From an uncultured Bacilli bacterium (GTDB lineage: Bacteria; Bacillota_I; Bacilli_A; RF39; UBA660): 46,184 bases of DNA. A program made the translations under genes and the position numbers. Shown here one piece after another: positions 1-8,170 of the stretch; the stretch's first letter is position 1; each line of letters begins with the position of its first letter. The stretch spans positions 1 through 46,184 of the forward strand of contig CAKPTA010000007.1 of NCBI GenBank assembly GCA_934190785.1. The letters are read 5' to 3'. The notes under the pieces are model-generated. The model was not told the origin of the DNA, made no database searches, and worked only from the letters and a program-made list of their open reading frames with translations.

Positions 1-50
1 GGGGGGGGGTGTATGCTAAAATACACTTTAGAATAGAGGTGTATTTTTTT
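1..50 (+). promoter_or_regulatory. Truncated G-tract promoter and leader of the first prepilin gene
   Basis: The window opens with nine G and continues with TGTATGCTAAAAT, the same -10 region and 41-nt leader that stand before the second prepilin gene at 27164-27204. The -35 half is cut off by the window edge. AAAATACAC (18-26) and GTGTATTTT (39-47) form a 9-bp inverted repeat followed by T7. The ribosome site AGAGGTG (35-41) overlaps the right arm. The complete copy at 27.1 kb supports the reading. Confidence 0.65.
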
Positions 51-341
51 ATGAAAAAGAAAGGTTTTACATTAATAGAATTACTTGCTGTAATAGTTAT
101 TTTAGCTGTTATTGCACTAATATCAATGCCACTAGTATTAAATACTATAAATAAAGCAAAAGAAGGAAGTAATAAAAATAGTGTTTATGGGATAGTAGAA
201 GCAGCTGAATTATATGCATCAGGTCAATTAATAAAAAATAATTCATTTGATACTGATACACCTAGACTTTATAAAGTAAATGTTAGTGTTAGTGATAATA
301 ATATATCGTCTATTGATGTAACTGGTGAAATATTAAATTAA
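51..341 (+). CDS. Short type IV prepilin-like protein (96 aa)
   Basis: The protein begins MKKKGFTLIELLAVIVILAV, a class III prepilin signal. It has a basic leader, G5|F6 as the likely prepilin peptidase cleavage point, Glu at mature position 5 and a hydrophobic helix to about residue 30. The remaining ~65 residues are polar and short for a major pilin, so it may be a minor pseudopilin or a stub with one small domain. The start at 51 was chosen over the upstream in-frame GTG at 9 because AGAGGTG lies 10 nt before it and the prepilin signal starts there. The N-terminal coding region is nearly identical in DNA to the gene at 27205, while the C-terminal parts are unrelated. Expression probably depends on the G-tract promoter at the window edge. 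No pilus assembly genes are in view. Confidence 0.8.
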   Translation: MKKKGFTLIELLAVIVILAVIALISMPLVLNTINKAKEGSNKNSVYGIVEAAELYASGQLIKNNSFDTDTPRLYKVNVSVSDNNISSIDVTGEILN

Positions 342-354
342 TGATGAATTAAAT

Positions 355-385
355 AGAAGGGTCTTTAAAGATTCTTTTATTTTTT
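355..385 (+). terminator. Weak intrinsic terminator after the first prepilin gene
   Basis: An A/T-rich imperfect hairpin (357-376, with two G-T pairs) is followed by a run of T. A TATAAT at 387-392 just after it probably serves the next gene. Confidence 0.45.
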
Positions 386-407
386 GTATAATATGATTGG
401 TGATGTT

Positions 408-2588
408 ATGAAAAAACCAGAGTTACTTGCACCTGCTGGGAATATGGAGTGTTTACGTGCAGCTGTATTAGCTGGATGTGATGCTGTATATTTAGGTGGT
501 TATACATTTGGAGCTAGAAGTTATGCTACTAATTTTTCTAATGAAGAAATAATAGAAGCTGTAAATTATTGTCATTTACGTAAAGTTAAAGTATATGTTA
601 CAGTAAATACACTTATTTATGAGGATAAATTTGATATGTGTATTTCATATGTTGATTTTTTGCACCGAAATAATGTTGATGCTTTAATTGTTCAAGATTT
701 GGGACTTGCTGATTATATAAGAAAGGTGTATCCAAATATGGAAATTCATGCTTCAACACAAATGCATATTCATAATAAAGAAGGTGTTTTATTTGCACGT
801 GATTTTGGCTTTAAAAGAGCTGTAATAGCTCGTGAAACATCTATTGATGATATACGTGAGATAAAGAAAATTAATGATATAGAACTTGAGGTATTTGTTC
901 ATGGAGCTTTGTGTGTATGTTATTCTGGACAATGCTTAATGAGTAGTATGATAGGTGGCCGAAGTGGAAATTTAGGAACTTGTAGTCAATGTTGTAGGAT
1001 GAAGTATAATTTTTATAGTGATGGTATAAAGAAAAATAAAAATGAATATTTACTTAGTACAAAGGATTTAAATACAATTGAACATATTGGAGAATTAATT
1101 GATGCTGGTATTGATAGTTTAAAGATTGAAGGAAGAATGAAACGTAAGGAATATGTTTATATTGTTGTAAGTATTTATAGAAAGGCAATTGATAATTATC
1201 TTTTGTATCATGATTCTAGGATTACAAAAAGTGATTTAGATGCTTTAGAACTTATTTTTAATAGAAAATTTACAAAAGGTTTTTTATTTAATGAGAGTAT
1301 AACTAAATTTACTAATAGCTTTAGACCTAATCATATGGGAGTAGAATTAGGTAAAGTAGTTGATATTAAAGATAAGTATATTTTTGTAAAATTATCTCGT
1401 GATTTATCTGTTTTAGACGGAATTCGTATTTTAGGTGATAAAGAGGATGTTGGTTTTACTATTCAAAAGATGTTTATCGGATGTAAGGAAGTTTTAGAAG
1501 CTAAATCTGGTGATATAGTAAAAATCCCATGTGAAAATAAAGTTGCAATTTCAAGTGAGGTAGTTAAAACAACTGATATAAAACAACTTAATTTTGTAAA
1601 AGAAAAATTAAATGATGAGAAGAAATTTAAAATAACAGGAGAAGTTTTTATAGAAATATCAAAACCAATTAGGTTTGTTGTTCATGATGGCTCTGATACA
1701 TTAGAAGCTATAAGTACTGATGTTGCACTTGAAGCTTTAAATCAGCCTATTAGTAGAGATAGAATTAAAGAACAGTTATCTAAATTTGGTGGTACTATTT
1801 ATGAAATGGATAAATTAGATATTAATATGAATTGTGATAATGTTTTTATTCCAATTGTTGTATTAAATGAATTAAGAAGAAATATTACTTCTAAACTTAA
1901 TTCTAAACGTTTGTATCAAATTCCATATGAAAAAAGGGAATATAAAATTTCTGTTTCAAATTATAGTCATGAAGAAAATATGAGTATTTTAATTAGTACA
2001 AAAAGTGAATATAGTGAAGTAGAAAATAAGAATTATCAAACTATATATACAGAAAATCCTGATTTATGTGAGGTTATTCCAAGTAGTAAATTAGTATTTA
2101 AGTTACCTCGTGTAAATGATTATTATTATGAATATAATATGCCTTTATTAGTTGGAGAGATTGGAAGTTTATATAAATATAGAGAAAATCACCTTACAAC
2201 TGATTTTTCATTTAATGTTGTAAATTCTTATACACTTGCTTTTTTACATAGTATTAATGTGGATAAAGTTACATTATCTTATGAGCTTACTAAAGAGCAA
2301 ATTAAAGATATTATTGATAGTTATTTTAAAAGATATAATGTTCATCCAAATGTTGAAGTTATTATATCTTCTTATCCTGAAGTAATGATTAGTAAGTTTA
2401 ATTTACCTGCATATTTTGGGTGCAGGGAAGGAGATAATTATTTAAAAGATTCGTATTCTAATTCTTTTAGAGTTATCTCAAATGATAATTATATGCGTAT
2501 TTATCATTATAAATTAATTGAAGATGATGATACTGTATCTTATTTTAAAATGGGTGTAAATTCTCTTAGAATACATAGATCTTTATGA
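408..2588 (+). CDS. Peptidase U32 family protein, RNA hydroxylation type (RlhA/TrhP-like)
   Basis: A U32 family protein of about 726 aa. Members once called collagenase-like peptidases are now known to hydroxylate RNA bases (RlhA on 23S rRNA, TrhP on tRNA). The N-terminal half has the family start KPELLAPAGNMECLRAAV and the signature EVFVHGALCVCYSGQC with downstream CSQCC cysteines, which in this family bind an iron-sulfur cluster. The C-terminal ~300 residues match the extra domain of the long U32 subfamily. The start at 408 is preferred to the ATG at 384 because GGTGAT (399-404) is correctly spaced and the family consensus begins there. A TATAAT at 387-392 implies a very short leader. Which RNA is the substrate cannot be told from sequence. 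Confidence 0.85.
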   Translation: MKKPELLAPAGNMECLRAAVLAGCDAVYLGGYTFGARSYATNFSNEEIIEAVNYCHLRKVKVYVTVNTLIYEDKFDMCISYVDFLHRNNVDALIVQDLGLADYIRKVYPNMEIHASTQMHIHNKEGVLFARDFGFKRAVIARETSIDDIREIKKINDIELEVFVHGALCVCYSGQCLMSSMIGGRSGNLGTCSQCCRMKYNFYSDGIKKNKNEYLLSTKDLNTIEHIGELIDAGIDSLKIEGRMKRKEYVYIVVSIYRKAIDNYLLYHDSRITKSDLDALELIFNRKFTKGFLFNESITKFTNSFRPNHMGVELGKVVDIKDKYIFVKLSRDLSVLDGIRILGDKEDVGFTIQKMFIGCKEVLEAKSGDIVKIPCENKVAISSEVVKTTDIKQLNFVKEKLNDEKKFKITGEVFIEISKPIRFVVHDGSDTLEAISTDVALEALNQPISRDRIKEQLSKFGGTIYEMDKLDINMNCDNVFIPIVVLNELRRNITSKLNSKRLYQIPYEKREYKISVSNYSHEENMSILISTKSEYSEVENKNYQTIYTENPDLCEVIPSSKLVFKLPRVNDYYYEYNMPLLVGEIGSLYKYRENHLTTDFSFNVVNSYTLAFLHSINVDKVTLSYELTKEQIKDIIDSYFKRYNVHPNVEVIISSYPEVMISKFNLPAYFGCREGDNYLKDSYSNSFRVISNDNYMRIYHYKLIEDDDTVSYFKMGVNSLRIHRSL

Positions 2589-2617
2589 ATTAGATAAATT
2601 TTTATCTAATTTTTTTT
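2588..2617 (+). terminator. Intrinsic terminator after the U32 gene
   Basis: AATTAGATAAA (2588-2598) pairs perfectly with TTTATCTAATT (2601-2611), followed by a continuous T-run. The hairpin starts on the last base of the stop codon. Confidence 0.75.
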
Positions 2618-2660
2618 GTATAACTTTACATATATAACCTAGAATAATAATGGTGATAAA

Positions 2661-3587
2661 ATGATACTTGTATATATTAAAGATTATGAATTTTTAACAA
2701 AAATAGTTCAGTATTTAGGTGATGCTAAAGTTTCTTATACAACTGATATGAATGATAATTTTGATTATGTTTTAGTTGCAGATATGTCTAAGTCAACATT
2801 TAATTTTATCAAAAATAATCCTTTAAAAAAGATTATATTTTTAACTGAAATAGAAGAAGCTAGAATGTATCAAAATATGATTTCAAATACTAAAAAAAGT
2901 AAATTATATTGTTCTAATATGTATAAATTTCTTAATAAATGTTATAAAGTTATTACAAGTTCTATGTACATAAAAAAAGAATTAATAGATAAATATAAGA
3001 ATGTTTTTTATATTCCGAGTGTTCTTCCTACTATTTCTTTTAGTGGAAATAATAAGGATATATATGAAAAATATAGTATAAAAAAAAGAAAAAAGGTTAT
3101 TACTATTTTTGATTTGTTATATAAACATGTAGATGTATTATTTTATTTAAGTGAAAAATATCCTAAATATCATTTTGTTTATATTGGATATAATACATAT
3201 TACAATCTTTCTTTCAGGTATAAAAATTTTTTAAAAATGATAGGTAGTAATGTAACTTTTGTAAAATATGTTGATGAAACTATTTTTAGTGATGTATGTA
3301 AAGTTTCTAATTATGTTATTTATTATGAATCATTTATAAAATCTAAGAATTATATATATATTCCATTACTTTTAAAACGTTCTCTTTTAGTAGAAGATAT
3401 ATTATGGTATCAAGATTTTCTTGTTAATAGTAAAAATGCTTACTTATTTAAGAATAATGATAGTTTATATTTAAAGTTTTCTAAAATATTAGAAAATAGG
3501 GTTATGAATTTAACAGAAAATGGATATGAACTTGTGATTAGTAATAATTATCCATCAATTATAAAGAAATATAGTGAATATTTATAG
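2661..3587 (+). CDS. Putative GT-B glycosyltransferase-like protein
   Basis: A 308-aa protein without signal peptide or membrane segment. The layout is that of a GT-B (GT4-like) glycosyltransferase. There is an N-terminal Rossmann-like half, then the linker region with VITSSMYIKKEL and an IPSVLP turn, then a second half beginning KKRKKVITIFDLLYKH followed by FVYIGYN, and near the end NAYLFKNND. These resemble the usual acceptor-half/donor-half junction, but no donor-binding Glu motif is clear, so the assignment rests on overall pattern. Composition is very rich in Lys, Tyr, Asn and Ile. The start ATG has GGTGAT seven to twelve bases upstream. The gene stands alone between two terminators. An alternative is a non-catalytic GT-B-fold protein. 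Confidence 0.5.
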   Translation: MILVYIKDYEFLTKIVQYLGDAKVSYTTDMNDNFDYVLVADMSKSTFNFIKNNPLKKIIFLTEIEEARMYQNMISNTKKSKLYCSNMYKFLNKCYKVITSSMYIKKELIDKYKNVFYIPSVLPTISFSGNNKDIYEKYSIKKRKKVITIFDLLYKHVDVLFYLSEKYPKYHFVYIGYNTYYNLSFRYKNFLKMIGSNVTFVKYVDETIFSDVCKVSNYVIYYESFIKSKNYIYIPLLLKRSLLVEDILWYQDFLVNSKNAYLFKNNDSLYLKFSKILENRVMNLTENGYELVISNNYPSIIKKYSEYL

Positions 3588-3609
3588 TATAAGACTATAT
3601 TTTTTTTTC
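3583..3609 (+). terminator. Intrinsic terminator overlapping the end of the glycosyltransferase-like gene
   Basis: TATAGT (3583-3588) pairs with ACTATA (3594-3599), followed by T9. The left arm overlaps the stop codon. A TATAAT at 3619-3624 downstream fits the rnr promoter. Confidence 0.65.
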
Positions 3610-3641
3610 TTTTTCCGCTATAATTAAAATGAGGTGATAGC

Positions 3642-5756
3642 ATGAGGGAAGATATCTTAAAAATAATAAATAATAGTGATATAGCTCTTTCTTTTCAAGA
3701 AATATATGATTTGATGAAATTAAAAACGGTAGATGATTATAAGAATTTAGCGAAAGAAATAAACTCACTAGAAGATGAATTGTTAGTTTATAGAACAAAT
3801 AAAAATAAATATATGAAGTTTCAAAATAGTAATTTAAAAGTAGGTAAAATGCTTGCAACAAAAAAGGGTTATGGCTTTGTTGATATTGAGGGAAATGAAG
3901 ATGTGTATATTAAAGAAGAAGCAATGAATCACGCTATTCATGGTGATAAGGTAGTTGTTGAAATTACATCTAAAAAAGGGACATCATTAGAAGGTAGAAT
4001 TGTTCGTATTGTTGAGCGTAATCTTAATAATATGGTTGGTGAAGTTGTCTTAAAAGACGGAAAGTATATGGTTATCCTTGATGAACAAAAAGTAAAGTTA
4101 ACTATTTATCTTGAGCCAGATCATATGAATGGAGCTGTTGAAGGTAGTAAAGTTTATATTAAAATTACAAATAAATTAAAAAATAATGCATATAATGCTG
4201 ATGTTTTAGATGTTATTGGTCATAAAAATGATCCTGGTGTCGATATTAAATCAGTAATCTATAAGTATGGAATTAATGATGTATTTAGTGAAGAAGTAAA
4301 AGAAGAACTTAAGCATATTCCAGATAAAGTTCTTGAAAATGAATATGAAGGTAGACGAGATTTAAGAGATGATATGATTTTTACTATTGATGGTGATGAT
4401 ACTAAAGATATAGATGATGCTATTTCTATAAAAAAATTACCTAATGGTAATTATGAACTTGGTGTACATATTGCTGATGTTAGTTATTATGTTAAGGAAG
4501 GTACAGCTTTATATAATGAAGCACAAGATCGTGGAACTAGTGTATATTTAGCTGATCGTGTTATTCCTATGCTTCCTCATCAATTATCAAATGGTATATG
4601 TTCTCTAAATCCAGGAGTTGACCGTTTAGCTATTTCATGTGTAATGGAAATTGATAAAACAGGAAAAACTTTATCATCTGATATTTTTGAAAGCGTAATT
4701 AGATCTCGTAAACAAATGACTTATAAGAACGTTAATAAGATTATAGAAGATGGTGTTGTACCAGAAGGATATGAAGAATTTAGTGATACTTTACTTGAAA
4801 TGAAAGATTTAGCTTCTATTTTAAGAAAATATAAAGAAAAACGTGGGTATATTGATTTCAATATTGATGAATCGAAAATAATTGTAGATGAAAAGGGAAA
4901 AGCAATTGATGTTGTCCTACGTAATCGCGGTCTTGGTGAAAAGATGATAGAAGACTTTATGATTGCAGCCAATGAAGCTGTTGCTACAACAATTTACTTT
5001 ATGGATTTACCTTTTATTTATCGTGTTCATGGTGAACCTAGTGAAGAGAAAATTCAAAAATTCTTATCATTTGTATCTAGCTTAGGTTATACAGTAACAG
5101 GTAAAATTAAAGAAATTACACCTAGAACTATGCAAAATATATTAAGTCAATTAAGTGATAAAAAAGAATTCCATATCTTATCTTCTTTAATGTTACGTAG
5201 TATGCAAAAAGCTGTATATGATATGAATAATATTGGGCACTTTGGTCTTGCAAGTGAATATTATACTCATTTTACATCACCAATTCGCCGTTTCCCAGAT
5301 ACAACAGTACATCGTTTGCTTCGTAAATATTTATTTAAACATGATTTATCAAATACTTCAATAGATATGGAGAATAGAAAACTTCCATATATTGCAGAGC
5401 ATTCATCTAAAAAGGAACGTGATTCAATTGAATGTGAACGTGAAGTAGATGATATGAAGAAAGCAGAATATATGATGGATCATATTGGTGAAAAATATAC
5501 GGGAATGGTTAATACTGTTATGAGCTTTGGTATGTTTGTAGAACTTCCAAATTTAATTGAAGGTCTTGTTAGAGTTGAAGATTTAGTTGGGGATTATTAT
5601 ACTTTTGATGAATCTACAATGGCTTTAATAGGAAAGAAAAATAAAAGAGGTTACCGTTTAGGTGATGAAGTAGATATTATTGTAAAAGCTGCTAATAAAG
5701 ATCTTAGAACAATTGATTTCGTAATAGATCAAAAAGTAAAAAAGTTAACTAAATAG
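3642..5756 (+). CDS. rnr: Ribonuclease R (3'-5' exoribonuclease)
   Basis: A 704-aa hydrolytic exoribonuclease that degrades structured RNA from the 3' end. It works with SmpB and tmRNA in clearing non-stop mRNAs, and smpB-ssrA follow directly. Domains in order: an N-terminal winged helix (about 1-65), cold-shock OB folds (about 70-220), the RNB catalytic domain (about 250-580) with IDGDDTKDIDDA carrying the metal-binding Asp residues and YRVHGEP, and a C-terminal S1 domain (about 625-700, EKYTGMVNTVMSFGMFVEL). The length is normal for Bacilli. The start has GAGGTGAT well placed, and a TATAAT lies at 3619-3624. Confidence 0.95.
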   Translation: MREDILKIINNSDIALSFQEIYDLMKLKTVDDYKNLAKEINSLEDELLVYRTNKNKYMKFQNSNLKVGKMLATKKGYGFVDIEGNEDVYIKEEAMNHAIHGDKVVVEITSKKGTSLEGRIVRIVERNLNNMVGEVVLKDGKYMVILDEQKVKLTIYLEPDHMNGAVEGSKVYIKITNKLKNNAYNADVLDVIGHKNDPGVDIKSVIYKYGINDVFSEEVKEELKHIPDKVLENEYEGRRDLRDDMIFTIDGDDTKDIDDAISIKKLPNGNYELGVHIADVSYYVKEGTALYNEAQDRGTSVYLADRVIPMLPHQLSNGICSLNPGVDRLAISCVMEIDKTGKTLSSDIFESVIRSRKQMTYKNVNKIIEDGVVPEGYEEFSDTLLEMKDLASILRKYKEKRGYIDFNIDESKIIVDEKGKAIDVVLRNRGLGEKMIEDFMIAANEAVATTIYFMDLPFIYRVHGEPSEEKIQKFLSFVSSLGYTVTGKIKEITPRTMQNILSQLSDKKEFHILSSLMLRSMQKAVYDMNNIGHFGLASEYYTHFTSPIRRFPDTTVHRLLRKYLFKHDLSNTSIDMENRKLPYIAEHSSKKERDSIECEREVDDMKKAEYMMDHIGEKYTGMVNTVMSFGMFVELPNLIEGLVRVEDLVGDYYTFDESTMALIGKKNKRGYRLGDEVDIIVKAANKDLRTIDFVIDQKVKKLTK

Positions 5757-5771
5757 ATTATAAGATAAAAA

Positions 5772-5797
5772 TAATGGTGTTCATTTGAACATCATTA
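5772..5797 (+). terminator. Hairpin after rnr, likely terminator
   Basis: A stem of about 12 bp (5772-5783 with 5786-5797, including one G-T pair) lies 15 nt after the rnr stop. The T-run that follows is poor, so termination may be weak or factor-assisted. Confidence 0.5.
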
Positions 5798-6013
5798 CTT
5801 TATTAAATTAAAGTATAAATATAGTTATATAATAATTATATTTATAATAAAAAATGCTATCACATACTGTAGGATTATATATTGATGTTATTAATTAAAA
5901 TGCGATAATATGTGGAAAAAGTAAAAGCTTTTTAGTTATCCACAATTTAATTTTAAAAAAAATAAATCAATATTTAAAATGTATGATGAAACTTGATTTA
6001 TGCACAGTATAAT
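5798..6013 (+). promoter_or_regulatory. AT-rich intergenic region with DnaA boxes and the smpB promoter
   Basis: This gene-free stretch holds two perfect DnaA-box matches on the + strand, TTATCCACA (5936-5944) and TTATGCACA (5998-6006). A one-mismatch box lies on the other strand, TGTGGAAAA (5911-5919), and a very AT-rich segment at 5810-5855. The last box directly abuts a TATAAT (6008-6013) that fits the smpB promoter, so DnaA binding would cover that promoter. This could be a DnaA-controlled promoter, a DnaA-titrating cluster or part of an origin. The sequence alone does not decide. Confidence 0.45.
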
Positions 6014-6078
6014 ATATAATATATAGAGGATAAAAGATAATTTTAATATTTTAGTTACATGTAACTGAGGATGATAAT

Positions 6079-6519
6079 ATGATTGAAATACAAAATAGAA
6101 AAGCAAAATTTGATTATGAAATAATAGATACATATGAAGCTGGAATTGTTTTAACAGGAACGGAAGTAAAATCAATTCGTGCTGGTAAGGCCCAGTTAAA
6201 AGATAGTTATGCAATTATAAGAAATAGTGAGGCATTTATTTTAAATATGCATATTAGTCATTATGAACAAGGAAATATTTTTAATCATGATGAAGATAGA
6301 ACTAGAAAACTTTTATTACATAAAAATGAAATACTTAGATTACGTGATAAACTTGAGGTACAAGGATTTTCACTTGTACCTTTAAAGGTTTATTTTAGTT
6401 CTAATAAAGTTAAAGTTTTAATAGGTCTTGCTAAGGGTAAAAAAAGTTATGATAAAAGAGAAGCTATAAAAAAAAGGGATATGGATAGAGAGATAAAAAA
6501 GCAACTAAAGGAGAGATAA
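6079..6519 (+). CDS. smpB: SsrA-binding protein SmpB
   Basis: A 146-aa SmpB of normal length. It binds the tRNA-like domain of tmRNA and brings it to stalled ribosomes. The typical start IQNRKAKFDYEIIDTYEAGIVLTGTEVKSIR and the KVKVLIGLAKGKK motif before the basic C-terminal tail are present. The tail (KSYDKREAIKKRDMDREIKK) is the part that enters the mRNA channel. The gene lies between rnr and ssrA, the usual functional neighbourhood. GAGGATG stands before the ATG. The next gene starts three bases after the stop. Confidence 0.97.
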   Translation: MIEIQNRKAKFDYEIIDTYEAGIVLTGTEVKSIRAGKAQLKDSYAIIRNSEAFILNMHISHYEQGNIFNHDEDRTRKLLLHKNEILRLRDKLEVQGFSLVPLKVYFSSNKVKVLIGLAKGKKSYDKREAIKKRDMDREIKKQLKER

Positions 6520-6521
6520 AC

Positions 6522-6917
6522 ATGATGAATGAAAAGAATTGTGAATTAAAGATAGTATCTTTGAATGGTATTAATGTAGGATTTTATATGACACAATTAT
6601 TATCTAATAAACTTATTCTTAAATATAATTTATATAAAAATTATAATGTGGAAAAATATCAACATGACATAGTTGATGTTATTACTAATTTAGTTTGTAC
6701 TGAATTTTCTGAGTATGAAAACATATATTTATGGGTTAATGTTAATGACATAAGAAAAATTATGGCTATACAAAAATGTGGTTATAAAGCATGTCTAGAT
6801 AACGAATTATATGAAAAATCTGATAAAAAAGATAATTATATTCTTTTTTCAAAAAATAATTTAATGTATGATCTAAAAACAAGAGAAAAACAAAAGCGAT
6901 TATTGCATAAAATATAA
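6522..6917 (+). CDS. Hypothetical protein, possibly GNAT-related
   Basis: A 131-aa protein co-transcribed with smpB; its GGAG ribosome site is inside the end of smpB. No family is recognised with confidence. The segment IYLWVNVNDIRKIMAIQKCGYKAC followed by a strand-like NYILFSK recalls the C-terminal half of GNAT acetyltransferases (neighbour helix, kGF turn, final strand). The acetyl-CoA loop is not visible. The protein has no membrane segment and a basic tail. The ssrA -35 region overlaps its last codons. Confidence 0.5.
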   Translation: MMNEKNCELKIVSLNGINVGFYMTQLLSNKLILKYNLYKNYNVEKYQHDIVDVITNLVCTEFSEYENIYLWVNVNDIRKIMAIQKCGYKACLDNELYEKSDKKDNYILFSKNNLMYDLKTREKQKRLLHKI

Positions 6918-6931
6918 TAAAATGCTATAAT
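6903..6931 (+). promoter_or_regulatory. ssrA promoter
   Basis: TTGCAT (6903-6908), a 17-bp spacer and TATAAT (6926-6931) with an extended TGC before it. It lies 11 nt before the mature tmRNA end and overlaps the end of the upstream gene. Confidence 0.7.
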
Positions 6932-6941
6932 CGTTGCATAT

Positions 6942-7319
6942 GGGGCTGTCTTGGTTTCGACAGGGATACTGAGGTATAAGTTGCAAGTCGAAGGTACACG
7001 TTACGTACAAACAAAAAATAAACGGAAATAAATTAAAAAATGCATTTGCTTCAATGTTCACTAAGAACACTGTAGCATTCGCCTAATAGAATAAAGGCAT
7101 GCGCTTTCTTTAATTCTTTCCCTATGGGAATTTAAGAAGGCTCGATTTAATAGGGTATATAAATATCTTGCCTAGTGATATTTATGAATTTTATAGGCTA
7201 ACTAAATTATTAGTTGTTAGTTACTTATTTAATTTAGGAAAAGCTTTAACTAACTAAACTTGTAGATGCTTATATTTATGTATTTTTGGACAGGAGTTCA
7301 ACTCTCCTCAGCTCCACCA
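6942..7319 (+). ncRNA. ssrA: Transfer-messenger RNA (tmRNA)
   Basis: The 5' end GGGGCTG pairs with CAGCTCC before the encoded ACCA at 7316-7319. The 3' T-arm is AGGAG-TTCAACT-CTCCT, and the 5' end shows the usual TTGGTTTCGACAGGGAT. A tag frame runs from about 7024 to 7083 and ends TAA TAG. If GGA at 7024 is the resume codon the tag is GNKLKNAFASMFTKNTVAFA, with the small hydrophobic end expected for protease recognition. The resume codon is inferred. The size of 378 nt is normal. It works with SmpB (6079) and RNase R (3642). Confidence 0.96.
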
Positions 7320-7391
7320 GAATGATTGATACTCGGACGCTTTCGTCCAGAGAGTAATAGATTACTAACTATCAAAATAGTTAGTTTTTTT
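7315..7391 (+). repeat. ssrA trailer repeat, copy 1 (the ssrA 3' end)
   Basis: The last five bases of ssrA plus 19 bases of trailer (7315-7338) are repeated exactly at 10010-10033. The following segment to the terminator is similar in copies 2 and 4. Here the segment contains a GGACG-CTTT-CGTCC hairpin (7335-7348) and then AATAGATTACTAAC. Confidence 0.75.
7365..7391 (+). terminator. ssrA terminator
   Basis: CTAACTAT (7365-7372), loop CAAA, ATAGTTAG (7377-7384), then T7. Confidence 0.88.
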
Positions 7392-7567
7392 CTGCTTAAA
7401 TTGAATGTTGAATATAATTATGTTTGAAACAGAAAAAAAGATGATGATATTGAATTATAAATAGTTAACAAGGAAGTGGAAATAATTTCTTATTTTATGA
7501 TAAAATGGATATGATAAATTATGATGATATTTTTATTGATAAAATTATTTAATTTAGAGGTGATAGT

Positions 7568-8170
7568 ATGAGAATAGGAATAGATATAGATGGTGTTCTT
7601 ACTGATGTTATAAGATATGCATGTGATTATGGAAGCAAATATTTTTTTGATAAGTATGGTAAATTGGATATTAATATAGATTCATGGTCGTTGAAAGATA
7701 TGTTTAATGTAAGTGATGAAGAAGATAAAGAATGTTGGCTAAAAATTGTTGATAATTATGCAATTAATGAATCTGCTAGACCTTTTGCTGCAGAAATAAT
7801 AGATAAAATAAAAAACGAAAATAACGAAATTTATATTATAACGGCAAGAAGTGCAAGTAAATGGGATGATGTAAACGGAGAGATGAATAATATTTTAATT
7901 TCTTGGCTTAATAACAATAATATAAAATATGATAAATTAATAGTTAGTAAAGAAAAATTAGAAATATGTAAAAATTACAAAATTGATATTATGATTGAAG
8001 ATAAAACAGAAAATATTAATAGCATTTCAACTAAAATACCAGTTATTTGTTTTAATGCAAATCACAACAAGAATTTAAAGGGAAATAACATTTATAGAGC
8101 TTATAGTTGGTACGATGTATATTATAAATATCTAATAATAAAGGAGCAAATAACAGATGAAAAAAATTAA
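7568..8170 (+). CDS. HAD-superfamily 5'-nucleotidase-like hydrolase
   Basis: A 200-aa cytosolic HAD hydrolase. Motif I is GIDIDGVLTD near the N-terminus (nucleophile Asp and general acid Asp). Motif II is YIITAR (Thr), a Lys lies in the following segment, and motif IV is IMIEDKTENI, where Glu-Asp replaces the usual Asp-Asp pair. This layout fits the NT5C-type deoxyribonucleotidase family, but the substrate is not certain. AGGTGATAG precedes the ATG, and TGATAAAAT (7488-7496) is a possible extended -10. The gene overlaps the GH2 gene by 14 bp, so the two form an operon. It is the first accessory gene after ssrA and no integrase accompanies it. Confidence 0.72.
   Translation: MRIGIDIDGVLTDVIRYACDYGSKYFFDKYGKLDINIDSWSLKDMFNVSDEEDKECWLKIVDNYAINESARPFAAEIIDKIKNENNEIYIITARSASKWDDVNGEMNNILISWLNNNNIKYDKLIVSKEKLEICKNYKIDIMIEDKTENINSISTKIPVICFNANHNKNLKGNNIYRAYSWYDVYYKYLIIKEQITDEKN

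Noticed and set aside
613..798. Minus-strand ORF inside the U32 gene, and similar antisense or out-of-frame ORFs inside rnr, pheT, the prepilin, PBP, rpoE, VanY-type and hisS genes.
   Set aside because: They lack ribosome sites, have biased composition (His/Leu/Gln-rich or Ile/Phe/Ser-rich) and mirror real genes.
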